From the NCBI GenBank assembly GCA_032622095.1, contig CP136063.1:15851814-15915813 (forward strand): a DNA stretch of 64,000 bases, written 5' to 3'. The stretch is from Siphonodentalium dalli. Lineage: Eukaryota; Mollusca; Scaphopoda; Gadilida; Siphonodentaliidae. The notes beneath the pieces were generated by a model. That model was not told where the DNA came from. It saw only the letters and a program-made list of their open reading frames with translations, and ran no database searches. Shown piece by piece: positions 44,880 through 55,391 of the stretch. The position numbers and the translations under genes are program-made. Position 1 is the first letter of the stretch; each line of letters starts with the position of its first letter.

Positions 44880-45158
44880 ATGGACTTAATCCCCGACGCC
44901 GCGTTGTATGCAGTGCAAAGCAGTCGGGTGGTGGACATTGCTAGCTGGTCTCTCCAGTCTAGCAGGGGCTATCTGACCCTTTGCCTGGAGTTCCGGACCG
45001 ACGATGCTGATACCCAGAGATCTAAAGACCGGGACGTCAACGCCAAAGCCACCTGCTGCACAATGAAGAAGACTAATGGTCCACCGAAAAAGAAGACACC
45101 TTCCAGAAGAAGAAGGGATGCTGCCAGACGGCGAAGTGGAAGAAGAGAATGTGGGTGA
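44880..45158 (+). CDS. Hypothetical 92-residue ORF, possible retroelement ORF1 fragment
   Basis: ATG at 44880, TGA at 45156-45158. The N-terminal half is mixed polar and hydrophobic (SWSLQSSRGYLTLCLEFR). The end is very basic (KKTPSRRRRDAARRRSGRR). Its GC and CpG content is clearly above the surroundings, so it stands out as inserted or selected sequence. Arg-rich K-x-P-S-x-R-R-R-D motifs occur in ORF1-type proteins of some invertebrate retroelements, but I do not recognise a family. A weak call; it may be a fragment. Confidence 0.3.
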   Translation: MDLIPDAALYAVQSSRVVDIASWSLQSSRGYLTLCLEFRTDDADTQRSKDRDVNAKATCCTMKKTNGPPKKKTPSRRRRDAARRRSGRRECG

Positions 45159-45159
45159 C

Positions 45160-45746
45160 CGTTGAGCTGCCGGTCACCCTCAAAGTGTCGTCCAGCCGCC
45201 CAGTATCGCAGCCGGCGGGCCAGAGTTGTCTGAGAGACGCACAGACGACCCGGCCTGCATGGAGACAGACGACATACATGTAGTTCAAGCTATTATTGAC
45301 AAATTGTCCATTTGTTGAAACTATGAAAGCATATGAAGAATTAGTTCAACAATACTGTGACACATTAAAACTGAATGCTTTCGCAGATTTTCATATCTTC
45401 TCTTTTACTCCCTAACCTATCCGCTCTCCCAACACGCCTTGGTTGTTATTTATGTAATATAACGTCTCTTTTAGTTCATTCGACGTCAATATCACCTCTG
45501 ATTTAGTTATTGCAGTGATTTTATCGAAATAAAAATGTCAGCGTACGTGTAAAACCGGTGATTTGTAAAAACATTGGTAACTTTTATTGGGAAGATTGGG
45601 TACACATAAATCGTGTGACCTCACCAGTGTACAATAAAATATGTTAAATACAGGATAAAGATTATTATTGTTAATAGCTGATGACATTATCGTTGTTATT
45701 ATAATTCATGGTTCAGGTTAATATTGTTATGATATGTGTATATATA
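45160..45746. other. Intergenic, no gene seen
   Basis: GC-rich continuation to about 45260, then AT-rich. Nothing recognised. Confidence 0.4.
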
Positions 45747-45973
45747 TATAGATAGATAACATGTGATTAAAAACACAAACACATCATTTGGCTTTAAAAC
45801 TAGGCCTTTCACGGCTTCAGGGCCGATCTTCAGGTTCCGCCATTTTTATTTTGTATTGTCACAATACAAAATAAAAATGGCGGAACCTGAATATCGGCCC
45901 TGAAGCCGTGAAAGGCCTAGTTTTAAAGCCAAATGATGTGTTTGTGTTTTTAATCACATGTTATCTATATATA
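45747..45973. repeat. Near-perfect 227-bp palindrome
   Basis: Centred at 45860 in ATTGT-C-ACAAT, with arms of about 113 bp and only a few mismatches (for example GATCTTC against GATATTC). The outer ends are TATATAGATAA-like. Likely a fold-back element. It would extrude as a cruciform. Confidence 0.93.
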
Positions 45974-46004
45974 CCACTGTATGTTTGAACTTTCTACTAT
46001 TCAA

Positions 46005-46029
46005 TATATATATATATATATATATATAT
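46005..46029. repeat. (AT)n microsatellite
   Basis: About 25 bp of alternating TA. Confidence 0.9.
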
Positions 46030-46290
46030 GCGTATTTATGTCTGTAATCTCATATCCCGTGAGGGGTCGTAGATTTAATAAAATTATATTATATTCTACC
46101 ATGGTAAACAATTTCACAAACACAACAAAAAAACGATTCAAATACGATTGCGAATCACAAAAAATGGTGGAGAATAAATTAAATGCTCTAAAACGTGTAA
46201 CCCCGGAGTAGATTTACATTTCGTCCCTTTCTTTACGCCCGTGGTCGCGCATTATGAGTAGTATAATTATCAACCTCCAATTTAGTGAGT

Positions 46291-46710
46291 CTATATACAG
46301 TGGACTATATACAGTGGACTATATACAGTGAACTATATACAGTGGACTATATACAGTGGACTATATACAGTGGACTATATACATTTGACTATAGACAGTG
46401 GACTATATACAGTGGACTATATACAGTGGACTATATACAGTTGACTATATACAGTGGACTATATACAGTGGACTATATACAGTGGACTATATACAGTGGA
46501 CTATATACAGTGGACTATATGCAGTGGACTATATACAGTGGACTATATACAGTGTACTATATACAGTGGACTATATACGACTATATACAGTGGACTATAT
46601 ACAGTGGACTATATACAGTGGACTATATACAGTGGACTATATACAGTGGACTATATACAGTGGACTATATACAGTGGACTATATACAGTGGACTATATAC
46701 AGTGGACTAT
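46291..46710. repeat. 14-bp minisatellite, about 30 units
   Basis: CTATATACAGTGGA repeats across 420 bp with rare variants (TTGA, TGCAGTGG, GTGTAC) and one shortened unit near 46575. Because 14 is not a multiple of 3, all three frames read the same YTVDYIQWTIYSGL cycle, which produces long false ORFs. Confidence 0.96.
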
Positions 46711-46808
46711 CTCAAAATACTAGGTGACATTTCATTGCTGTGTATGTGACTGTAAACTATGTTGTAGTTTCAGAGTACTATTCTGTTAAGGGTTTAACAT
46801 ATCGTTTT

Positions 46809-46966
46809 TAACCCTTTGAGTGCCAGGGGCCGATTTTATCGGCCCTAAACCTACAAAATAAGTCTGTTAAAGAATAAATTATTAAAATTGTTAAAAATAT
46901 ATAAGAGAATGCATTGGCCCAGGGTATATAGGTTGATACAAAATCGACCTGGCACTCAAAGGGTTC
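46809..46966. mobile_element. Palindromic MITE with ACCCTTTGAGTGCCAGG termini
   Basis: AACCCTTTGAGTGCCAGG at the left pairs with its complement ending at about 46966. The interior holds AAGAGAATGCATTGGCC, a core shared with the hairpin family at 19492 and 36878. Confidence 0.8.
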
Positions 46967-46969
46967 AAT

Positions 46970-48777
46970 TCATTGAGGTCTGTATGCATGATAATTCGTA
47001 CTATACGCATAATATATACTGAATGCTGGATAAATTATATCTTTTGAATATCAGCAGAGTAAGATTCAGTCCCACTGTTTGGAGTAATTGCCGTATATGA
47101 TATGGCCGCCGATGAACATACTAAATAATTTTTACGTCATAACTTTGAACTGGAGATCGCCTTGCTGCACATTATCCGTAGGGTGCATGTCAGTGTACAT
47201 CAACTGCCAACATCCTTACCAGATACATTGTATATATGCTCTAGTTTTTGTAACTGGTAATCAAATAGCCAGTGTTACTGTGCCAAAATAATGTCAGCTA
47301 CATTACAGGTTCTGAAAATCACATTCGCATGTTTCAATGTTTTTACAGTTGAATGTCACACTAGATAACTTGTGGCACACAGATCTTAATTGCAAGTGTT
47401 ATCTCACTGGCTGTGTCGGTAAGCTCTCCGACAAACAAAAAGACTGATCTTTATCTTGGTTGTCATAGTGCAGCGTTTGTGTAGTCAACGTCTTAACAGA
47501 TTGGTTCCTCGGACGAGTTGTGTTGGTACTGGAATGCCGAATATTTCAACGGAAAATTATATACCTGCATGGGGACTCGGAATCTCTATAAAAAAATGAT
47601 GGTACAGCGGCCAAATTAAAACCAGTTCTAGTGAGATGCCGATACACACTGTGGAACAAGTTGAGCCAAATATTGTTTTAAAGAAAAATAATATTTATTT
47701 TTCGGGTAAATTATAGTGAAAATTAACGGAATTGGTGGTTGCTATTTTCAAACCAGCAGTGACCTTGTCAATAAATTAGCTATTTCGGTAAAGCGAGGCC
47801 TTTGACTAAGTCCTGAATAATTGGTCAAAAATGTTGAGTTACAAATTACTTCACCGTATATCATATATCTACTTGGATGTAAAAAAAGGGTGTTGGTTTT
47901 GCGAGCTATTGGATTTTAGCTATACCTCTCCAATAATGTGTTTGGTGGAAACATTACATATGTTCTATAACAACTTTACCACAGGTAATAATTGATCTCA
48001 ATGGGAGCCAACGTGATTAGTTTTCTAACAAGTATACACGGAGACGATGTCACGGCGGAGAATCACGTGGTTTTGAGTGGATGATTACCACGCATATTGC
48101 TTGCTCTAACATTCTGACCAAAAGTCGCCAGACGAAGGATTTTCCACGAGGTATTTACTGGTGTATTCCACGAACATGTGCTATTTTCATGTTTTTCTCT
48201 GCCTGGACCAAGGTCGTTACATCCGAGAGAAAAAGGAGGCATTCTACCCTTGTAAAATCAATGGTCGGAAATTCGGAACATGAATCCAGAGGCTCGATAT
48301 CTCATCAACAAGAGATTAACAACGAAAGGACTATGCATTACGTAGGCCGCGAAATTCGGGTAAACAATGCGAGGGGCTAGACGTAATTCAAGCAAGAACT
48401 CCTGGCTTATGTCCTGGCAGTCTGGTTTCTGGCAATTCGGCCCTTTCAACCACCCCGGTGTTACCCCCACCCCCACCCCCGAATCAAGGCTCGGGGACAT
48501 TTTATATATAATGAACCCACTAACACCCTATGACAATCATTTAGTGCGATCAAGTTTGCCTTACTATATCAGGTCTCTTCCGCAGTATAATTATCGCTGA
48601 GTTGGTCCTCATGTGATGACTATATTGTTGTATTATGAGTCAGTTGTGGTTTCATTCATCTAATCCGTCACCATGTGGATCGGTCGAGTGAATGATGTGT
48701 CGTACATGTCGCACGGCAGATTTCATACATACACTGTTCTATGTCTTTTCAAATGACTCAAGAAAAAAACTGACAAC
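46970..48777. other. Intergenic, no gene seen
   Basis: Short ORFs only; 48081-48380 (99 codons) shows no domain. A CCCCCACCCCCACCCCC tract lies at about 48465-48481. Confidence 0.45.
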
Positions 48778-48973
48778 GTATTTACATCACATGACATTAT
48801 GAAAACGGGCGAATGTATGATTGGTCGTATTTACATCACATGGCATTGTGAAAACGGGCGAATGTATGATTGGTTGTATTTACATCACATGACATTATGA
48901 AAACAGGCGAATGTATGATTGGTCGTATTTACATCACATGCCATTATGAAAACGGGCGAATGTATGATTGGTC
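48778..48973. repeat. 49-bp tandem repeat, 4 units
   Basis: GTATTTACATCACATGACAT... starts at 48778, 48827, 48876 and 48925 with a few substitutions. Confidence 0.94.
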
Positions 48974-48983
48974 GTATGCGCCT

Positions 48984-49590
48984 CAAAGGTAGATTACCTC
49001 TTTGTAAGCATGCATTACAAAGATATAAAGGTGGATGATCTCTTTGTAAACATGCATTATATAGTTACCGGGATATAAAGGTGGATTATCTCTTTGTAAA
49101 CATGCATTATACAGTTACCGGGATATAAACTATTATATCTTTATCGAAGATTCCTGTCCGGAAATGTTTCTATCAATTAATACGGATTTTATTGCGAATA
49201 ATCTTTGGACTAAAAGGGTGTGTTTGTTTAGCTAACGAGCAATAATGGTTACCCGAAATTGTAAGTACTGTGTAATTTTGTTAAAACTAGACGTTAATTA
49301 GACTCATTATCGCTTAAAACTATGGAAGAAACATTACAATCAATCTTGGACAGTTGACACTAGGAATCTAGCTATATGAACAACCTAATGCTTTCTATCG
49401 ATATATGATATCACCTGAATGGTCTGTTCTAAAAATAAACCAATAAAGTGTCCCAATAAATCATCTCATTTCATAATAAAATATTGGAAATAAAATCAAT
49501 ATTAATTGATATAAGCATTTCCGGACAAGAGTCGTCAATTCATTATTAATATTTTATTCCCACGCAACTATTTCAAATCCATCTTATGTG
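48984..49590 (+). mobile_element. Old TTAA MITE with triplicated left end
   Basis: The left terminal segment (AAAGGTGGATTATCTC to GTTACCGGGATATA) occurs three times in a row (48984, 49027, 49077) before the diverged body, which ends near 49580. Many substitutions mark an old copy. Confidence 0.75.
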
Positions 49591-49699
49591 ACTCATACTG
49601 ATAATTGATTTCCCGTATCACATGGAAACGGACAATCTTCGAATTGGATGCCTTTATTTGACGACAGTTAATTTATATGAGCAATCATTTTATCGCACA

Positions 49700-50029
49700 A
49701 ATATGGGGAAACCTTCAAAATCAGTGGATTCTGGCACAAACCACAATTATTTGGGTGATAACTTGTGTTAATTATGCTATCTCTCTAACGTCGGATCACT
49801 TTGATGATAGGATGATTTCTCGCAAACATTACGTTGCTATGGGCGATTTACCCCTTAGTGGGTCATTCTATTGTAGTAAGGTCGCTCCTCTGAATAAATG
49901 TGCACACATCAAATTGATACGGGCGATCCCCCATACAAAGTATCTTATGTTTGGTCAGGTGACTCGTCCGAGTAAATGATACCCGGTGTGGATCCTCCTA
50001 TGTGTAGCCAGTGAACTCGACAGGGTAAA
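49700..50029 (-). pseudogene. Decayed fingers downstream of ZF6
   Basis: About four remnants (for example the complement of CACATCAAATTGATACGGGC and GTGTGGATCCTCCTATGTG) with missing Cys/His codons and frame breaks. They continue the ZF6 array past its stop, so the ancestral gene had about 18-19 fingers. Confidence 0.75.
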
Positions 50030-51286
50030 TTATTTCTCTAACAAATCACATTGATACGGGCGATAAATCGTGTGGATCCTCTTATGTGTAGTCAGGTGAC
50101 CAGCGTGGGTAAATGATTTCTCGCACGTATCACATTGATGCTGGCGATCCCCTGGGTGGATCCTCTTATGTGCAGTCATGTTAATCAACTCAGTAAACGA
50201 TTTATTGCACACATCGCATTGATACGGGCGATCCTTCGTGTGTATCATCTTATGTCTCACCAGGTTACATAAATGAGTAAATGATTTCTCGCACACATCG
50301 CATTTATACGGGCGATCACCTGTGTGGATCCTCTTATGTGTAGCCAGGTGACTCGGCCGAGTAAACGATTTATCGCACATATCGCATTCATACGGGCGTT
50401 CCCCCGTGTGGATACTCTCATGTGAAGAGAGGACGCTCGGCTGAGAAAATGATTTCTTGCACACATCACATTGATACGGGCGATCCCCTGTGTGGACCAT
50501 TTTGTGTCTCACCAGGTGACTCAAATGACTAAATGGTTTCTGGCATATATCACATTGGTGAGGCTGATCTCCGCTGTGAATTTTTGTATGTATTATCAAG
50601 TTATCCCTAAAAGAGAATGATTTTTCACATATGTCGCACTGATATGGGTGATCTCCGGTGTGTACTATCTTATGTCTCACCAGGCTGCTCGACTGACTAA
50701 ATGATTTATCGCATATATCGCATTGGTATGGCTTATTTCCGCTGTGGATTCTCTTATGTGTCATCAAGTTTCCGCAACAAGAAAATGATTTGTCGCATAT
50801 GTCGCACTCATACGGGCGATCTCCTGTGTGCACTCTCTTGTGTCTCACCAGGCCGGTTGACTGAATAAATGATTTCTCGCAGATATCACATTGGTAAGGC
50901 TTATCTCCGCCGTGGGTTCTCTTATGTCTGGTCAAGTAACTTGAATGACGAAATGATTTCTCGCATATATCACAATGATAAAGCTTATCAGGGCTATGAT
51001 CTCTTTTATGTCTGATCAAGTTCGCGTAACAAGCGAATGATTTCCCACACACGTCGCACGTATACGGCCGATTTCCAGTGTGTATTCTCTTGTGATTCGT
51101 CAGGCCGCCAGATTTAGCGAATGATTTATGACATACGTTACACTCATACAGGCGTTCCCCAGTATGGATTCGTTTGTGTCTGGTCAATGAACGTTTATCG
51201 GTAAATGATTTTCCGCAAATATCGCACTGATGTTGGCGATCCATTGGTTGGACCGTCTCACGAAGAGTCAGGTTAGTGTCTCCCAT
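50030..51286 (-). CDS. C2H2 zinc-finger protein ZF6 (14 fingers)
   Basis: 418 residues with ATG at 51284-51286. The N-terminus MGDTNLTLRETVQPMDRQ is a diverged form of the ZF1/ZF2 leader. Fourteen complete fingers follow, with TGDRP, TGERP and SGNKP linkers. A fifteenth starts but has Leu for its second Cys (CDLLEK) and is cut by a stop, with decayed fingers behind it. The fingers are far more diverse in helix residues than those of ZF3 (for instance CYANLIR, HSSYLTR, CCGNLMT, ELINMTA), so this array is older and may read a complex site. Predicted nuclear DNA-binding protein; no effector domain. Appears intact apart from the shortened end. Confidence 0.88.
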   Translation of the reverse strand: MGDTNLTLRETVQPMDRQHQCDICGKSFTDKRSLTRHKRIHTGERLYECNVCHKSFAKSGGLTNHKRIHTGNRPYTCDVCGKSFACYANLIRHKRDHSPDKLYHCDICEKSFRHSSYLTRHKRTHGGDKPYQCDICEKSFIQSTGLVRHKRVHTGDRPYECDICDKSFSCCGNLMTHKRIHSGNKPYQCDICDKSFSQSSSLVRHKIVHTGDHPYQCDICEKSFSFRDNLIIHTKIHSGDQPHQCDICQKPFSHLSHLVRHKMVHTGDRPYQCDVCKKSFSQPSVLSSHESIHTGERPYECDMCDKSFTRPSHLATHKRIHTGDRPYKCDVCEKSFTHLCNLVRHKMIHTKDRPYQCDVCNKSFTELINMTAHKRIHPGDRQHQCDTCEKSFTHAGHLTTHKRIHTIYRPYQCDLLEK

Positions 51287-51690
51287 CGTGTATAATTATA
51301 TCATAAATGATAAAGCGACGGTCTGTATCAATCTTCTCTCACTCAAACATAATTCCATCAGCACATTTTAACTTTAAATTATATCGTTCACGTTAATGGA
51401 TTGCCACATATCGATTGATAGATTACTACGCCGAACAAAGGACGGTGGATATATTATCTGGAGTTTCAATGTTTGGTTTCACGCAGTAGATCCTTCCACA
51501 AAACGATACTTAACAAGGTAGCCTATATAATATCGAACAATGGTCGTATTAGAATCTCGACGGTAATGTCGTCATCGTCATAATTTGATATGATAACGAA
51601 CCTTAGGAGTTCAGATCATATTATATGAAAACCAAAACGAACAAAATATTAACTGCATCATTGTCCGATGTTAAATAATATGGTAAACGA
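51287..51690 (-). promoter_or_regulatory. Conserved 5' flank of ZF6
   Basis: Aligns with the ZF1 and ZF2 flanks (GAACAAAGGACG, GTTTCACGCAGTAGATCCTTCC, GTAGCCTATATAATATC). The donor site conserved in the other two is changed here (GCAG|TTAATA), so any 5'UTR intron would have to use another site. Confidence 0.5.
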
Positions 51691-51710
51691 ACACAACACT
51701 GTTCTTGACA

Positions 51711-52937
51711 TCCTTTGGTTTGAAGTTGAATCTGTAGCAAGATTTTACTATGTGTTGCCTATAGGTCCGATAGGGGATGTTTAAATAACTTCTGGGAACT
51801 TCTTGGTGACAAAATTGGAGAATCATTAGTTATTAACCCATCAGTTGTTGTCGTTGGTGACTTGAATTGTAATATGTTGATACGCGATAACACACTACAG
51901 TCCATGATTAATAAATATGTCTAACGCAATTAAAGAACCAACACGAGTAACGTCAAAGTCACAAACGCTCTTAGACCATATTATTATCTATGAACTGGAA
52001 GTTTCGGATCACTATGCCACGTCTGTTGAACGAAAAACGACACCCAGGTGACACACTCCTACAAAAGAATAGTGTGGAACTATTCTTCTGTTTAAATAGA
52101 GTAATAAAAGAAACTAACTGGTCCGCTTGTCTTAATAATGAAGTAAACCGTTTTAACATCAACAAATCTTTTGACTATTTCAAATACATGTTTCTGGAGA
52201 TGGCCGAATCTTTCATACCACGCCGAGATATATTGGTACGTAGAAATGATAAACCTTGATTTGATAGCACAGTCAGAAGACTAATCCGTCAACGCGATCG
52301 CTATAAAAGAAATGCTCTAAAATGTAATACGCGTTTCACATGATCGAAATACAAGAAAGCTAGAAATCAAGTAAATAATGCCAAGAAACACGCAACAAAT
52401 GATTGTATGACTCACTTGGATTTGTTTGTTTGGGTTTATCGGATAGAGGAAAGACCACACAGAGGCTTAATTTCACCGGGAAATCGTTCCACTGCGTGTA
52501 GAAACCACCGACCACCGGAAAACAACTGACAAACTTGCCCAGATACACGATTGCGGTCACCCTCCCTATGACGGGGGACTCACTTGGATGAATCTCTTGT
52601 GATGAATAATAACCCAAAACACTTTTGGCATGTTGATAAAACATTTATGGGTAAAACTTCTATTCCAAGGAATCCCGCCTCTCCCATATAAAAACAAAAT
52701 GTTCTGCGATGATAAAAACAAAGCTGGAATTTTAAATAGTATTTTTGTGTGCCAATAGTTCGTTAGGAATGTAAGCGAAATGTTTGCCGAATTTTGTTGC
52801 ACGAACAGTGAATCACAAATTTCTCAAATTTTGAAAGATCTACCAACGAAAAAAGCATATGGGTCAGATGGTATTAATAATCGCATGCTTAAAGAAACAC
52901 ATGCTACTGTATGCAAACCACTTATTATATTATTTCA
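51711..52937 (+). pseudogene. LINE ORF2 fragment (endonuclease plus start of RT)
   Basis: The endonuclease part contains VVVGDLNCNML (near 51850) and a later SDHYAT-like motif (near 52000), matching the GD(L/F)N and SDH motifs of APE-type non-LTR retrotransposons. The linker has YKKARNQVNNAKKHA. The RT start has [20 protein letters not shown] (near 52836), the usual K-x-x-G-x-D-G-I motif. The frame is broken by stops and frameshifts, and the sequence ends abruptly where zinc-finger sequence begins. Removing the SINE restores the local reading frame. A dead copy, CR1/L2/Jockey-like at most. Confidence 0.75.
52422..52576 (-). mobile_element. SINE-like insertion inside the LINE
   Basis: 155 bp, flanked by the 13-bp direct repeat GACTCACTTGGAT (52409-52421 and 52577-52589). 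On the minus strand it ends ACCCAAACAAACAAA, a typical SINE tail. The body contains CGTGTATCTGGGCAAGTTTG and GGTCGGTGGTTTCTACACG. Too short for any gene. Confidence 0.8.
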
Positions 52938-53072
52938 GAATCCACAACGGAGATACGCCTTACCATTGTGATATATGCGGGAAATCATTTAATCAATCGA
53001 GCAACTTGGTGACACATACGTTAATCCACACCGGAGATACGCCTTACCATTGTGATGTATGCGGGAAGTCAT
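52938..53072 (+). pseudogene. Zinc-finger fragment ZF7, cut by a MITE
   Basis: Starts inside a linker (AGAATCCACA), gives one complete finger ([19 protein letters not shown]) and the first half of another up to CGKSF. The MITE is inserted exactly at the TTAA formed by the Ser-Phe-Asn codons TCA-TTT-AAT. The left side is LINE sequence. A remnant of a ZF5-like gene. Confidence 0.8.
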
Positions 53073-53076
53073 TTAA

Positions 53077-53304
53077 AGGTGGATTATCTCTTTGTTAACA
53101 TGTATTATATAGTTACCGGGGTCTAAAATATTAGATTTGAATCGAAGACTCCTGTCCGGAAATGCTTCTATCGATTAATATTAATTTTATTTCGAATATT
53201 TTCTGGTCTAAAAAGGTGTGTTTGTTCAGCTAACGAACAATGATGGTTACTGTTAACAGAGACCAGAAATTTTGTCACAAATAAACGTCAATTATACTCA
53301 TTAT
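53077..53304 (+). mobile_element. TTAA MITE, left part (split by gypsy element 2)
   Basis: TTAA at 53073-53076, then AGGTGGATTATCTC to ACTCATTAT at 53304. The right part continues at 63830. Confidence 0.9.
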
Positions 53305-54370
53305 TGTCAGAGGGTTACTGTGGGTCCATTATAGTTATTAATGTCCTCGAGCCTTTGACATTACATTTATAAAGTTAGCTTTGGCAGTATGGGCTCTGTT
53401 CTCATGAATTCTCAATCTGGTGGACAGGGTCTATAGAAAGTTCATATTACCTTTTTATGTCTTCATATAGCATTTATTCATTCATCTTTCACAAAAATAT
53501 TATCATCATCACCATCAACACATAAAGTTGAACATCATCCACAGACTGGCATACTCTGACCATACATCAACATAGATATAGAATATTATATCTTTTAGGC
53601 CCTGCAACCAAATGCAAATATATGACCATTTGCATAAATAATAAGCACGCATGTGTGCATACACAAATATATGTTAAAGGAACTTGAGGAGTTCCTGAAA
53701 ATACTAGAGATGCCAAATATCCAATCTATCTAATTGAGATATCTACAAACTGGCATCTCAGGTTATCGGGAGATAACCTCACAAAAGTAATCACATCAAA
53801 ATATAATTAAAATAGGAAATATATTCCTAACTATTGGGCCGTGTATACTTTATGTCAAAATGGACAAACTCTATGCTGAACTACTTGAAGACAAAAGTAT
53901 TAATAAAAACATGATTATAACGATAAAATATAGAAACTGTGAACATACCAGTTCAATGGGACATAGGCCACTATGTCAGCATAATCTGTATTCAACCATA
54001 ATCTAGACTTGACGACATATTGACGACAAAATAACTTTACACTTTTCCGAAGGCAACTTTCTGACGAGACAGGTAAACAAAACTGGAAACCCCGCGAAAA
54101 TATTTGACCTTTGATAATTTACGCGCCGGCTGTGTGTCATCCAATCAGCATTGAAGCTTACCTGTGTATTTTAAAATAGCGATACTAGAGAGTTGAGCAT
54201 TGGGCTAAAGTTACAGAGTAATCAGACAGGGACCGATCGAAAACAGCGAATTAGAGAGGGTAAAGGGGATGTCTTAAATACCGGTGATATGGATGAATAT
54301 GTTAGCTGCTAGTTGTCAGTATTAACTTGTGTTAGTTGTATATGAACTAGGGCTAAATTACACTGTCACA
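53305..54370 (-). repeat. 3' LTR of gypsy element 2
   Basis: 1,066 bp. In element orientation it starts TGTGACAGTG and ends CCCTCTGACA. Confidence 0.95.
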
Positions 54371-55391
54371 CTCTCCCCCCTGTTGGTGAATGATCTCCGT
54401 ATCATTCAACTGGAAGCTACAAAATATCAATAAACTCTCACACTCTGAATAAAAATAGTAGAGCACCATCTAAACCACGATGTAATAAATTCAGAGTTCA
54501 AAAACTGAATTCAGAACTAATCTCGAAACATTAGCTGAAAGAGAAATAATATGCACACTATATATCACCAGAGTATATAACTAGAAACAAAATTTTCTTG
54601 AAGAACTGGAACTTCAAATAGTTAAACCACTGGATCGTCAGTCGAAAATTTGTCGCATACCTCTGCAATAATGAGATTATATGAAACACTATCATAACCG
54701 AAATAAACTGAACATCGAATACTGTAAGTAATCCATGAACTAATCAAATCAAACTTAAAGTCACCACTATTGATCCCTGCTAATAACTGAAACTATGCCA
54801 TGAATAGTTCAAGACAGCTGGTAAATAATCAGCTGAAAAGTCTTAATCTGCTTCACTATTTGAAGTAGACAACATTTAACACTGGTCCATCTGAATTGTA
54901 ATGAGTAAACAAGAACACAAATGTTAAAAACATAATCATAAGTTGAAAGGAACATAATATCACCTCACAGAGCATATAGGAAAAAAAAATTCCTTGAAAA
55001 CTGGTACCTCAAATGAGTCGTAGCTCTACACTGGATCGTCAGCTGGAAAACTAGTTATACCTCTGATAGTACGAAGATGATACATGATACCTAACAGTGC
55101 ACAATACATATTAAAAGATAATCAATGGACACAACAATATCTAACATATGACACAACATATGTTCAAGGTACATCACAGATTGAATGCTCACATTACACG
55201 TGAGAGATATCCTAACAAGGCAGTGGATGCCATGTTACAGAGAAAAGCACTGTAAAGATAGATAGTCACAGATACAACTGTAACTAACTGGAAATATTAA
55301 TGTTCTGAAAATTGACTGGAATAATCACATGAGTAGACTGAATAAGGATACATCTTGCACATATGGACTGATATCACCTGAAAACAAGAGT
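54371..55391 (-). other. Gypsy element 2, post-pol region
   Basis: Counterpart of 33010-34003. No intact ORF. The relic of the 83-codon frame of element 1 is interrupted. Confidence 0.5.

Noticed and set aside
46285-46749. Three overlapping ORFs up to 154 codons
   Set aside because: They are the 14-bp minisatellite read in three frames.
48081-48380. 99-codon ORF
   Set aside because: No domain, low-complexity surroundings, overlapping ORFs on the other strand.
48778-48973. Regular direct repeats considered as CRISPR
   Set aside because: Units are contiguous without spacers, and the DNA is eukaryotic.
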